Source: Gemmata massiliana (GTDB lineage: Bacteria; Planctomycetota; Planctomycetia; Gemmatales; Gemmataceae). Taken from it: a stretch of 64,000 nucleotides of DNA. The translations under genes and the position numbers were made by a program. Where the stretch lies: NCBI GenBank assembly GCA_000531095.1, contig HG799462.1:747551-811550 (forward strand), in the 5' to 3' direction. Shown in pieces: positions 22,728 through 31,481 of the stretch. Under the pieces are notes generated by a model. That model made no database searches. It had not been told where the DNA came from and was given only the letters and a program-made list of their open reading frames with translations. The number at the start of each line of letters is the position of its first letter. Within the stretch, counting starts at the first letter, position 1.

Positions 22728-24931
22728 TACGTCTGGTCGCAAACCACGCAGTAACGCGCACCGGGGCGCCCCGGGTTTTTGCGCCCGCACGTGGGGCACG
22801 CATCGGTCGCGCGCGGAGGGGGCGGAGCAGTTGGCGCGGACGGTCGCGCGCTCGGGGCGGATTGCGGCGATACAGCGATCGGCTTCGTCGGCTGCACGGG
22901 TGCGGGCGGCGCGGGCATCGGCGCCACGGCGTCGAGTGTCGATTTCGCCGCGGGTTGAACGCTCGGCGCGGGTGGTGTGGGACTCGGGGCCGGAGCGGGT
23001 GCGGCTACGGTGCTCGTTCGCACCACGATCGTCACTTTCCCCGCGGTGCGCGTGTCGCCGTCGCTCACCGCGGACTCTTCGCGGGCCAGAATGTCGGTGC
23101 AGATCACTTTCCCGTCGCGAATGAAATACCGTAGTGCGATGTCGGCCGCACCGCGTGCCCAGACGGTACAAGCCCGTGCGTCGCCACCGACTTTCACCGG
23201 TTCGGCGCCGAGGTTCACGGTCACCATCTCGCGCGGGCCGTACCGCACCTCGATCCACGCGCGCCGGAACGCGGTTTCCACCACCGCGACCATCAGCCCG
23301 ATACACAATCCCAGAGCCAACCCGCCCGCGAGTCGACCGAGTTGTGCCCCCGCCGAAGCGGTGACCACAATGTACCCGCCCGCGCCGAGTGCCCCACCCA
23401 GTGCGCCGCCCACCAAGCCGTAGCCGGTCTTCAGGTTGGGTACGAACATCGATAACCCCGCGCCCGCCAACCCGCCGAGCAGCGCCCAACTCAGAACCTG
23501 GAAGACGATCGTAAGCTCTTTGTTTCCGGGGGCGAGCAGGAACAGGCCCTGGCCGGCCGCACCGCCGGCTGCCCCCGCCACGATACCCCCAACGAGGCTT
23601 GCCACAATGCCGCCCACCGACGGCAGCCCGCCGCGTAAGTAGTGAGTCTGCCCACCGAGCAAGAACAAGCACACGAGTCCGGCGATGGACCCGGTCCATG
23701 CACCAACCGCGAGAACGAGCTGCCCGATCGAACTCCGGTCGTAAGTCTGATCCGACTGCACGGCCTTCACCGTCTTCAGTTCGGGCTTCACGATTTCTTG
23801 CTTGGCTAGTTCCGGGCGCGCAGCAGGTTTCGCCTCCGCTGCCGCGACGATGGCCTTTGTCATTTCCGGGAGCAGCACGTTGGTGAACGCCGCGGAGTCG
23901 CCCGCGGTCTTTGCCAGATCGAACTCTTTACCGCGGTCCACGCCCTTCTCCGCGGGGACGCCGAGCGCGCCGAGTTGCACTTCCTGGTACTGAGCCCGTC
24001 CGGGGGAGTTGATGACCAAGTGAAGCAGATCGATTTTCTTGTCGCCCAATGTGCTCGCGGTCTTCTGAACGCTCACGCCGCGGGTCTTGGGGGCCGCGTC
24101 GGTGATCAGAACGAGGCTCCGCGTCGCGCCCTTACGGAAGTCGTAACCGGCCGCCTCGATGATCGCTTCCAGGCTGGTCTCGGGGTCGTCGCCGCCCCCG
24201 CGGGCGTTCAGGCGCGCGACCTCGTTGCTGAACGCGACCGCGTCGTCCGTAAATTGCGCGCCTTTGAATTTGAGGATCTGGCTCGGTTCGCCCTGGGTCA
24301 AATCGCGGAAGGCGAGGCACCCGAACCGCGCGTCCACCTTGGCCGCACGCAGAGCGTTCGCGAACGTGACGATGCCGTCTTTCAGGCCGTTGATCTGGTT
24401 CTGCATACTGCCGGTGACATCGAGCACGAACACGATGTCCGCTTCCGGTGGCGCGGAAACGAGCGGCGTGAGGGTGAACGTGGTCGCCTCGGTGACGACT
24501 TTCCCTCCCGGGCGCGCGGACGCGGTGACTTTCAGGCCCTTGTGTTCGGTGCCGAGTTCGGCTTTCGTCGTGAGCGCGGCCCGCAGCTCGATTTCGCCCG
24601 CGGTTTTGCCCGCGGGGATGACGGTTTCGCGCGCCGTGAGGCCCGGTGGCAGGTCGTCGACGCGGAGTGCCACGTCGTCATCGAAAGCGTCCCGCACGAT
24701 CTGCACGAGCAGCTTGTTAGTGCCCCCCTGGTACACCTGGAGCCGGTCCGAAACGCTGACCGCGAGTCGCGGTTCGGGTGCTGGAGGAGGCGCGGCCTGG
24801 GCTTGTTTCGGCCCGAGCGCCGACATGATGGGTTCGCCGAGTAAGAGCGCGCCGAGCAGTCCGCCGATGGCCCCGTACAGCCCGAACAAGACCGGTTTGG
24901 GCAACCCGGACAGGAATTTCGGCGCGGGCAT
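22724..24931 (-). CDS. Membrane protein with von Willebrand A domain, glycine-rich helices and zinc-ribbon tail
   Basis: The 735-residue protein begins with a membrane segment (LFGLYGAIGGLLGALLLG). A beta-rich domain follows at about 50-155, then a von Willebrand A domain at 165-370 with the metal-ion site DVTGSM at 171-176 and FRDLTQGEPSQ further on. A block of glycine/alanine-rich helices (about 420-580: GGIVASLVGGIVAGAAGGAA) forms several membrane passes. A small FHA-like beta domain precedes a Pro/Ala linker. The C-terminus is a zinc ribbon with two CxxC pairs (CPTCGRKN and CVVCDQ). ATG 24931 has GGAG eight bases upstream. It lies downstream of the secretin gene but behind a terminator. 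vWA domains bind proteins through metal ions; the partner is unknown. Confidence 0.85.
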   Translation of the reverse strand: MPAPKFLSGLPKPVLFGLYGAIGGLLGALLLGEPIMSALGPKQAQAAPPPAPEPRLAVSVSDRLQVYQGGTNKLLVQIVRDAFDDDVALRVDDLPPGLTARETVIPAGKTAGEIELRAALTTKAELGTEHKGLKVTASARPGGKVVTEATTFTLTPLVSAPPEADIVFVLDVTGSMQNQINGLKDGIVTFANALRAAKVDARFGCLAFRDLTQGEPSQILKFKGAQFTDDAVAFSNEVARLNARGGGDDPETSLEAIIEAAGYDFRKGATRSLVLITDAAPKTRGVSVQKTASTLGDKKIDLLHLVINSPGRAQYQEVQLGALGVPAEKGVDRGKEFDLAKTAGDSAAFTNVLLPEMTKAIVAAAEAKPAARPELAKQEIVKPELKTVKAVQSDQTYDRSSIGQLVLAVGAWTGSIAGLVCLFLLGGQTHYLRGGLPSVGGIVASLVGGIVAGAAGGAAGQGLFLLAPGNKELTIVFQVLSWALLGGLAGAGLSMFVPNLKTGYGLVGGALGGALGAGGYIVVTASAGAQLGRLAGGLALGLCIGLMVAVVETAFRRAWIEVRYGPREMVTVNLGAEPVKVGGDARACTVWARGAADIALRYFIRDGKVICTDILAREESAVSDGDTRTAGKVTIVVRTSTVAAPAPAPSPTPPAPSVQPAAKSTLDAVAPMPAPPAPVQPTKPIAVSPQSAPSARPSAPTAPPPPRATDACPTCGRKNPGRPGARYCVVCDQTY

Positions 24932-25055
24932 ATCGCGAACTCCGGATGTGTCTGTTGTCTCTCGGCCCGGCGCCCGGGCCGGCGCCACACCACCATAACA
25001 GTACCGCGAACCGAACGCACCGGGAACCGTGTGGCCCGCGCCCGGCGCGGTCGCG

Positions 25056-25090
25056 AAACAAAAGCGGCCCGCGAGCGCTGCTCGCGGGCC
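25056..25090 (-). terminator. Rho-independent terminator after the secretin gene
   Basis: On the minus strand an 11-base stem (GGCCCGCGAGC, arms 25080-25090 and 25066-25076, three-base loop) is followed by GCTTTTGTTTC. It begins 26 bases past the secretin stop at 25116, so the vWA gene is probably transcribed separately. Confidence 0.8.
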
Positions 25091-25115
25091 ATTGGGTGTC
25101 ACACCGCCACGTTAC

Positions 25116-28100
25116 TTACCGGGCGGTGGGGGTGCCGCCCCCGGGCAACTGGCCCTCGGTTTGGATGATCTCCTCTTCCGAGTTGATGATGATGCGCGGC
25201 GTCACCATGATCATGATGTGCGTGCTGTCGCGCCCCACGCCCACGTTCTTGAACAACCGGTTCAGGTACGGGATCTTGCTCAGGAACGGGGGGCCGAACT
25301 CGTTGCGGCTCTCACGCAGCGTCTTCAACCCGCCCAGGAGCACCGTCCCGCCGTCCGGACAGACCACGGTCGTCTGGATGTTCAGGTTGGTGAACGCGGG
25401 CTGCTGGAGGAACTGGGTGAACGGGATCGGCTGGCCCTGGCTCCCGCCCTCGAACACCGGCGTGATGAACGTGGTGACCGGGAACAGGGGCACCGCCGCA
25501 CCCGACTGGGCCGCCAGGTTCACCGGCAGGTTCAACCGAACGAACCGGCGGTCGGCGGACACCACGGCCTGGATGCTGATGCTGGTCGACCCGCCCTGGT
25601 TGAAGTCGCCCGGGCCGGGCAGCAGCGTGTTCTGCGGGATGAACACGATCTGTCCGTTCACGGAGAGCACCTGCATGCCGGTCACGAAGAACTGCGTGTT
25701 GCTCACCGTCAGGGTCGCGGTCTGGCCGTTGAACAGCGTCAGCTTCGGGGCCTGCATGATGTTGGCCCGCTGGTCGCCCTGGGCCATTTCCATGAACGTG
25801 TACACCTGGATGTCGTTCAGGAACGCGAGGCCCAGCGAGACGCCGCCGTTGTTGCCCGGCGTGTTCGGGTAGTTCCCGAAGCCCGGAATGGCGCGCTGGA
25901 AGCTCGTGGCCCGGATCGGCACGTCCAGGTCCGGGGTGAACGTCCCGGCCGGCGTCAGCCCGAGGGTCGTCCCGGTGGTGTTGATGTCGTTGATGTACGG
26001 GGTCGGGCGGAACGTCCCGCTCGTCAGCGACGGCTCGAACTTCGTCGTGTTCGTCTTGATGTTGACCGAGAAGTCGACCCCCATCCGCTCGAAGAACGAC
26101 TCGGACAGCGACACGATGCGCACCTCGACCGCGATCGCGAGGTCCTGGAGCCGGCGCAGGGACTCCAGCAGGTCCGACACTTCCGCGATCACGTCGGCCG
26201 TCTGGTTCACCACCAGCGCGCTACCGATGTCGAAGAACTCGACCTTCCCGTTCCCGCCCTGGCCGTCCCACGAGTACGGGCGCACCATGCTGGTGATCAG
26301 CTTGATGAGCTGCTCGTGCTTCGTGCTGCTGCCGTTCACCACGTTGGACGACGCGCCCAGCGGGCTGGTCGTTTGCAGGCTGCTGCCGCCGCCCGCGAAC
26401 GGGGTCGCGCCCTGGATGCCCGGCGTGGTGGCCGCGGCCCCGGTCGCGAGGCTGGCCGTTTGGCCCCCGCCCAGCCCACCGGCCGGGGCGAACGGCGTCG
26501 CGCCGCCGGCCCCGGGGGTCAGGCCCGACATCACCACCTGCCCGCTGTTGAGCGGCGTGCGGTTGATCATCTTGTCGAAGTTCGCGTAGTCGGGCAGCGC
26601 GAAGTTCGGCACCGCGGTCACGAGGTCGGCGACCGAGAACACCTTCGTGTACTGGCGCCCCTTGGCCTTCTTCGTGGTGGTGATCTTCACCACGTTGTTC
26701 TCGATCACGTAGCTCAGACCGGCCGGCTCGAGGATGCACGAGAGCACGTTGCGGGCGGCGATCGGGGTGCCCACGTCGAAGTTCGTCAGTTGAACTTCGC
26801 TGATGTGCTCCGACTGGAGCGACGTCACGTCGAGCCAGATCGGGGCGCCGGTCAGCGTCTGCAGGTTCTTGATCGCCTGGTCGAGCGGGGTCTGCCGGAA
26901 CTCGACCGTCACCGGCTTGTCGAGCCGCAGCTCGATCTCGTAGGCCTCGGGCGTGCGGCTGCGGATGTAGCTGTTGTCGCCGGACCCGCGGAGGCTGGCC
27001 CGCTGGGACGCCCGCAGTTGCACCGAGATCGGGTCGTCGGTGGTGACGAGCGGCCCCATCCGGTCGTTGTCGTTCATCCCCGCGAGGAAGAACTTCTCGC
27101 GCTCGGACTTGATCTGCTCGGCCTCTTTCACGCGCCGGTGCAGCTTGGCGGACTCGTACAGGGCGCTCACCGCGGGGTCGTCCGGGTCGAGCTGCTTGGC
27201 CTGCAGCGCCACCCGTTCGGCCATCGCGTAGTCGTTCTTCTTGAGCAGGTCGTTGTACCGGCGGACGAGCGACGCGACTTCCTTCTTCCGCTCCTCCTCG
27301 GCGATCCCGCGCCCGGCGATGAGTTCCTTCGCCTCTTTCTTTTCCTGGCTCAGCCGGGCACTGGCGTCGATCTGGCCCTTCATCAGCCGGAACGTGTCCA
27401 GCCGGCCCTCGACCGGGCGCAACAGGAGCGTGACACTCGAAGCGTCCAGGCCCGAGGCGCGGACCTTGTTCGAGTAGTCCATGAGCGTGGTCATGGCGAG
27501 ATCGGTCTCACCGCGCCCGAACGCGGCCTGCGCGTCGGTCTGGACCTTCAGCCCCTCACTGCGGAGCTTCTGGAACTGGACCTTCTTGAGCGCGTCGGCC
27601 TGCGAAACCGGCGCGTCCGTGGTCACCCGGGCGGTGCCCGGCGGGTTCGTACCCGGTGCGCCCGTCGTCGGAGCGGCCGGCACCGTTCCCATGTCCGGCG
27701 GCTGGATGCCGCCCGCGGTCGCGATGCCGCCGGTCTTGTCGAGTTCGGCCTTGCACGCGGTCATCATCTCGGTGCGCGCGGTGCGCAGGTCGGCCGTCAG
27801 CAGGTTCCCGTCGACGAGCACGAGCACGTCGAAGGTCTGCTGGTAGTCGCGGTTCTTGAACGACCCCTTCGCGTTCTCCACGGTGGCCGCGGCCGTCCGC
27901 TGCTTCAGCGCGAGCTTTTCGGAGGCGATGCTGTTGAGCAGGCCCCGGGCCTCGTCCTGCACGCCGCCCAGGTTGTGCGCCTGGAGCGCGAGCTTCTCGG
28001 CCGTGTCGAACTGGCTGGCTTTGAACTCGATCGCCGCCTGGTCGAGCAGTTGGCGCCCGGTCACCGTTCCGGTCCCGGTCGGACCGGGCTTGGTGGGGCT

Positions 28101-29240
28101 GTATACGGTCTGCGTGCCGGGCGGGACCGCGGGCGCGGTGCCCCCGACCGGGCCGGCCGGAACGAGGTACTCCGGGCCACCGGCCGCGACCATCCCGCTC
28201 GGCGCGGGCGAGCCGAACTTGCCGCTCGACGCGGTCCAGAGGGCGTGCTTCGCCTCGACCACCGGCCTCGGGAACAGGCCGAGCGTGGCCGCGACCCCGG
28301 TCGCGTTGGTGAGGGCCGCGTTCGCCTTCGCGTAGTCGCCCTGCGCGGTGTAGGTCTGCGACTCGCGGATCATCTTGTCGATGGCCGCGGTGCCCCGGGT
28401 GTTCAGATCCTGGAGCGCGAAGCCCGGGCTGAACTCGCCCGCGCCGAAGGCGGCCCCGATCTTGTCGGCCTCGGTGTACTTGGCCTTCGCCGCGACGAAG
28501 TTGCCCTGGTCGGCGAGCGCGCGCCCCTCGTTCACGAGCTTCGCGGCGCTCTGCTTCTTCGCGTCCGTGCCGGCGGGCGGCAGCGTGTTCGCGAACGGCT
28601 TGTTCGTCGGCGCGCCGGCGACCGCGGTGGGCGCCGGGGTCGCGGGGACGTTCTTCAGCTTGGTTCGGGCCGCCTGGAGCTCCTTGACCAACTTGTCGGG
28701 CCGGTCGCCCATGTCCCAAGTCGAGTAGGAAGGTCCGTGCAGTTGGTCCGCTTTGCGGGCCATCTGGAGCGCGGTGTCGAGGTTGTAGGCGCGCTCGGCG
28801 TCGTTGGCGGCCGGCTTCGCGGCCGTCACCTTCGCCTGCTTCATCAACTGTTCGGACTGGATCTTATTGGCCTTGGCCTGGGCGGACTCGATGTCCTTGC
28901 GGAGCGAGTTGGGCGTGTCGTCGAACAGCCCCCACTTGCCGCCCGGGTTGTTGGCCTCGGCCGCCATCGCGAGGTCGCGGGCGTCCGCGAACCGGCCCTC
29001 GTCGAGCGCCTTGCGGCCGTCCTTCAAGATCTGCTTCGGATCGCTGGTTGCGGTCCCGCTCTTGGCCCCGGTCGCGGACCGGGCCGGACCGGACGACGCG
29101 CTCGGCATCGTCGGCATCGCGCCCTTGTCCTTGCCGCCGAACTGGGCGTGAACGATGGCGACCGTCCCCCCGGTCAGCACCGGCACCAGCAGCAGGTTGG
29201 CCGCCACCCGCTTCCAGTTCCACTTCTTTTCCTGGAACAC
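25116..29240 (-). CDS. Very large secretin (GspD/PilQ-type) with long TPR-like N-terminal region
   Basis: Secretins form outer-membrane gates for type II/III secretion or type IV pili. Here the C-terminal third of a 1374-residue protein is a secretin: VEVRIVSLSESFFERMGVDF, VFIPQNTLLPGPGDF, VVCPDGGTVLLGGLKTLRES and PFLSKIPYLNRLFKNVG, then IMIMVTPRII. Before it (about 720-830) is a secretin N-domain with VTVEFRQTPLDQAIKNLQTL and YVIENNVVKITTT. The N-terminal 680 residues are unusual: a membrane helix (LLLVPVLTGGTVAIVHAQ), then alanine-rich helical repeats (ADARDLAMAAEANN, AKLVNEGRALADQGN) and Gly/Pro linkers, suggesting TPR-type solenoids. GTG 29240 is chosen because AGGAGG lies six bases upstream. 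No other secretion-system gene is in the window. A promoter and a terminator flank it. Confidence 0.9.
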   Translation of the reverse strand: MFQEKKWNWKRVAANLLLVPVLTGGTVAIVHAQFGGKDKGAMPTMPSASSGPARSATGAKSGTATSDPKQILKDGRKALDEGRFADARDLAMAAEANNPGGKWGLFDDTPNSLRKDIESAQAKANKIQSEQLMKQAKVTAAKPAANDAERAYNLDTALQMARKADQLHGPSYSTWDMGDRPDKLVKELQAARTKLKNVPATPAPTAVAGAPTNKPFANTLPPAGTDAKKQSAAKLVNEGRALADQGNFVAAKAKYTEADKIGAAFGAGEFSPGFALQDLNTRGTAAIDKMIRESQTYTAQGDYAKANAALTNATGVAATLGLFPRPVVEAKHALWTASSGKFGSPAPSGMVAAGGPEYLVPAGPVGGTAPAVPPGTQTVYSPTKPGPTGTGTVTGRQLLDQAAIEFKASQFDTAEKLALQAHNLGGVQDEARGLLNSIASEKLALKQRTAAATVENAKGSFKNRDYQQTFDVLVLVDGNLLTADLRTARTEMMTACKAELDKTGGIATAGGIQPPDMGTVPAAPTTGAPGTNPPGTARVTTDAPVSQADALKKVQFQKLRSEGLKVQTDAQAAFGRGETDLAMTTLMDYSNKVRASGLDASSVTLLLRPVEGRLDTFRLMKGQIDASARLSQEKKEAKELIAGRGIAEEERKKEVASLVRRYNDLLKKNDYAMAERVALQAKQLDPDDPAVSALYESAKLHRRVKEAEQIKSEREKFFLAGMNDNDRMGPLVTTDDPISVQLRASQRASLRGSGDNSYIRSRTPEAYEIELRLDKPVTVEFRQTPLDQAIKNLQTLTGAPIWLDVTSLQSEHISEVQLTNFDVGTPIAARNVLSCILEPAGLSYVIENNVVKITTTKKAKGRQYTKVFSVADLVTAVPNFALPDYANFDKMINRTPLNSGQVVMSGLTPGAGGATPFAPAGGLGGGQTASLATGAAATTPGIQGATPFAGGGSSLQTTSPLGASSNVVNGSSTKHEQLIKLITSMVRPYSWDGQGGNGKVEFFDIGSALVVNQTADVIAEVSDLLESLRRLQDLAIAVEVRIVSLSESFFERMGVDFSVNIKTNTTKFEPSLTSGTFRPTPYINDINTTGTTLGLTPAGTFTPDLDVPIRATSFQRAIPGFGNYPNTPGNNGGVSLGLAFLNDIQVYTFMEMAQGDQRANIMQAPKLTLFNGQTATLTVSNTQFFVTGMQVLSVNGQIVFIPQNTLLPGPGDFNQGGSTSISIQAVVSADRRFVRLNLPVNLAAQSGAAVPLFPVTTFITPVFEGGSQGQPIPFTQFLQQPAFTNLNIQTTVVCPDGGTVLLGGLKTLRESRNEFGPPFLSKIPYLNRLFKNVGVGRDSTHIMIMVTPRIIINSEEEIIQTEGQLPGGGTPTAR

Positions 29241-29578
29241 CAATGGCCTCCTTTGCCCCCGCGCTGGACAACGGGTCGAGCCGGCACAATAGCCCCCGCT
29301 ACTAGTGAGATTCCCCACCAGTGGGTGCCGGCACGAGCGCCGAAAACCGCCCCAGCGGCCCCGGCTCCCGTCTCCTAGGGCGTCTTGCCCCGCGTAGAGA
29401 GTGTTTGAGAAAGCGGGGCGGCTATAACTCCGCTTTTGGAAGGCGTCAAGCGTTTTGGCTCAAGTTTTAGAGCGTCCGCGCGCGTGAATTTGGCCCGAGC
29501 AGACGGTAGTAGGCGAGTGGTGGGGACTGGGTAAGCGCTTGGTCGACCAGGATGTTCTTTGTGAGGGCGTGTTTTTTG
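29241..29578. other. Long leader/intergenic region upstream of the secretin gene
   Basis: No gene is seen. It holds the secretin ribosome site (AGGAGG on the minus strand), a promoter candidate at 29421-29449, and thus a leader of roughly 170 bases. The stretch 29541-29580 is T-rich. A palindromic repeat begins at 29579. Confidence 0.6.
29421..29449 (-). promoter_or_regulatory. Candidate sigma-70-type promoter for the secretin gene
   Basis: On the minus strand, TTGACG (29449-29444) is followed after exactly 17 bases by TATAGC (29426-29421). That is five of six and four of six matches to consensus with ideal spacing, in a visibly more AT-rich stretch than its surroundings. Transcription would start near 29414. 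Confidence 0.55.
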
Positions 29579-29639
29579 TTCGTGGCACCGGCCTCTGGCC
29601 GGTAACGCGCCTCCACCGGCCAGAGGCCGGTGCCACGAA
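29579..29639. repeat. Perfect intergenic palindrome, family B (copy 2)
   Basis: A 25-base arm at 29579-29603 (TTCGTGGCACCGGCCTCTGG onward) is matched exactly by its reverse complement at 29615-29639 around an 11-base loop. It differs from the copy at 10961 by paired changes (A-T replaced by C-G) in both arms. It lies 15 bases past the stop of the sugar isomerase gene. Confidence 0.88.
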
Positions 29640-29654
29640 ATTGAAATGCCAATG

Positions 29655-30467
29655 CTACCCCACGATCTGGCGGAAGGTGGCGATGGTTTGGCGCGCCGCG
29701 GTGTCCGAGTCCGGGAGCGGGAGCACTTCGGCCGACAGGTAGCCCGCGTAGCCGATTTCGACCAGCGCCGAGATCACGGGTAGGAAGTTCGTGTGCCCCA
29801 ACCCGGCAGCGCGGCGGTTCGAGTCCGCGAAGTGAACGTGCCCGATGCGCGGCCCGGCGTTGCGGATCGCGTCGGCGAGGTTCGCTTCCTCGATGTTCAT
29901 GTGGTACAGGTCGGCGAGGATCTTCACGTGCTCCGAGCCGATCCCGGTGAGCAGCGTGACCGCGTCGCCCAGGGTGTTAATGAGGTTCGTTTCGTAGCGG
30001 TTCAGGGGTTCGTAGAGGAGCACCGTGCCGAGATCGGCGGCGTGCGTGTCCAGCTTGAAGAGCGCGTGGCCGAGGTGCCGGAGCGCTTCCGGCTTCGTGA
30101 CGCCGTCGCCCCACCGCCCCTGCATCGAGCCGATGATCGCGGGGGCATCGAACTGTGCGGCGAGGTCCATGATCGAGCGGACGAACGCGAGCGCCTTTTC
30201 GCGCACCGCACTGTCCGGACTCGTCAGTGAGAGCTTGTGCTTTACCCACCCCGCGCCCGTACCCACCGCGGCGAGCGAAAGCCCGTGATCGTCGAGCAGA
30301 GTGCGGAGTTCGCGGGGATCGATCGCGTCCGCCCCCGGGGGGAACACCTCGACCGCGTCGAACCCGCGCTCCGCAGCCTCGCGGCACCCGTCGGCGAGTG
30401 AGTCCCAGTACACGAACGGCCCACCGCGGGCTTCTGGCACGAGCGAAATGGTGACGGCTGAAAGCAT
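29655..30467 (-). CDS. Sugar phosphate isomerase/epimerase (xylose-isomerase-like TIM barrel)
   Basis: The 270-residue protein has the AP-endonuclease-2-type TIM barrel used by hydroxypyruvate isomerases, tagatose-3-epimerases and IolE-like enzymes. Visible family motifs are AAERGFDAVEVFPPG, GLSLAAVGTGAG and VLLYEPLNRYETNLINT with the metal-binding Glu. ILADLYHMNIEEANLADAI contributes Asp/His, as do IGHVHFADSNRRAAGLGH and YLSAEVLPLPD. These give the usual Glu-Asp-His-Glu metal site. ATG 30467 directly opens strand 1 (VTISLVPEA). Planctomycetes carry many paralogues, so the substrate cannot be assigned. The gene is downstream of ilvE across a repeat-rich 147-base gap. Confidence 0.88.
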   Translation of the reverse strand: MLSAVTISLVPEARGGPFVYWDSLADGCREAAERGFDAVEVFPPGADAIDPRELRTLLDDHGLSLAAVGTGAGWVKHKLSLTSPDSAVREKALAFVRSIMDLAAQFDAPAIIGSMQGRWGDGVTKPEALRHLGHALFKLDTHAADLGTVLLYEPLNRYETNLINTLGDAVTLLTGIGSEHVKILADLYHMNIEEANLADAIRNAGPRIGHVHFADSNRRAAGLGHTNFLPVISALVEIGYAGYLSAEVLPLPDSDTAARQTIATFRQIVG

Positions 30468-30476
30468 AGAAGAGAA

Positions 30477-30600
30477 GGGGTGAGCAGGTGAAGGGGTGAT
30501 GGGGTGAAAAACCAAAGGCTACCTTATCCCTCCTCTGGTGGGCGAGGGTGAAATGGTGGAATTGCCTTCTCACCTCTTCACCCGCTCACCTTCTCACCCC
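30477..30600. repeat. Degenerate GGTGA-rich inverted repeat
   Basis: GGGGTGAGCAGGTGAAGGGG at 30477-30496, continuing to 30507, is mirrored by a TCACC-rich block at 30568-30600. The arms match at roughly three quarters of positions and each is itself a short tandem of GGTGA words. It occupies the gap between ilvE and the isomerase gene. Confidence 0.55.
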
Positions 30601-30614
30601 TTTATGTTCGTCGC

Positions 30615-31481
30615 TTAGCTCCGGACCAGGGCCGAATAATCCGCGATCAACTGTTGCGTGATTGGCCCTACCTCGAACTCCTGTTTGTCGATGGCCGATA
30701 CCGGCTGCACTTCGACCGCGGTCCCGGTGAGGAACACTTCGCTCGCGTTCGCGAGTTCGTTCGGCCAAATCTCGCGCTCCACGACCTTGATCCCGCGCTT
30801 GCGGGCGAGGTCCATCACGGTCAATCGCGTGATGCCGTTCAGGATCGTTTCCGTGGTGGGCGTGTGCAGTTCGCCGTTAATCACGAGGAACAGGTTCGCG
30901 CCGGTCGCTTCGGAGAGCCGCCCCTTGTAGTCGTGCATGAGCGCGTCTTGCACGCCGGCCGCGAGTGCCTCGTCTTTTGCGAGCGTGCAAATGATGTACA
31001 GACCCGCGGCCTTGCTCCCGGCGGGCGAACTTTCGGGGCTGGGGCGCTTCCACCGGCTCGTAATCAGCTTGATCGCCTTTTGGCCGTAGTACGCCCCCCA
31101 CGGGAATGCCGCGATCATCACGTGGATCTTCGTGCCGATCGCGGACACCCCGATCACCTCGGCCCCGCGCCACGCGAGCGGGCGCACGTAGCCGGAATCG
31201 AGTTTGTTCTCGCTGACGACGAGCTTGGTCGCGTTATCGAGTTCTTCGACGGAGTACGGCAGGTCGTAGGCCAGCATCTTGGCGGACTTGACGAGCCGCT
31301 GCGAGTGCTCGGTGAGCTTGAAAACCTTACCGTTGTAGATGCGCTCGCCCTCGAACACGCTGTTGCCGTAATGGAGGCTGTGAACGAGGACGTGGGCCTT
31401 GGCCTCGCGCCACGGGACGAGAGCACCGTTGTACCAAATGACGCCGTCGCGATCGTCCATCGGCAGTGCGGGACCGGCCAT
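30615..31481 (-). CDS. ilvE: Branched-chain amino-acid aminotransferase
   Basis: This PLP enzyme interconverts Leu, Ile and Val with their 2-oxo acids. The 288-residue length fits class IV aminotransferases. Motifs visible are VIWYNGALVPWREAKAHVL, HYGNSVFEGERIY, SGYVRPLAWRG and SKAAGLYIICTLAKDEAL with the likely PLP lysine. DYKGRLSEATGANLFLV and ETILNGITRLTVMDLARKRG follow, then EVFLTGTAVEVQPV. ATG 31481 has GGAG eight bases upstream. The gene follows a 495-base region without genes and is the first of the minus-strand run toward the isomerase and secretin genes. Other amino-acid specificities within class IV are possible but less likely. Confidence 0.93.
   Translation of the reverse strand: MAGPALPMDDRDGVIWYNGALVPWREAKAHVLVHSLHYGNSVFEGERIYNGKVFKLTEHSQRLVKSAKMLAYDLPYSVEELDNATKLVVSENKLDSGYVRPLAWRGAEVIGVSAIGTKIHVMIAAFPWGAYYGQKAIKLITSRWKRPSPESSPAGSKAAGLYIICTLAKDEALAAGVQDALMHDYKGRLSEATGANLFLVINGELHTPTTETILNGITRLTVMDLARKRGIKVVEREIWPNELANASEVFLTGTAVEVQPVSAIDKQEFEVGPITQQLIADYSALVRS

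Noticed and set aside
25029..29378. A plus-strand open frame of 1449 codons opposite the secretin gene
   Set aside because: It is Arg/His/Gly-rich with no domain or motif, and the minus strand encodes clear secretin motifs. Long antisense frames are expected in GC-rich DNA.
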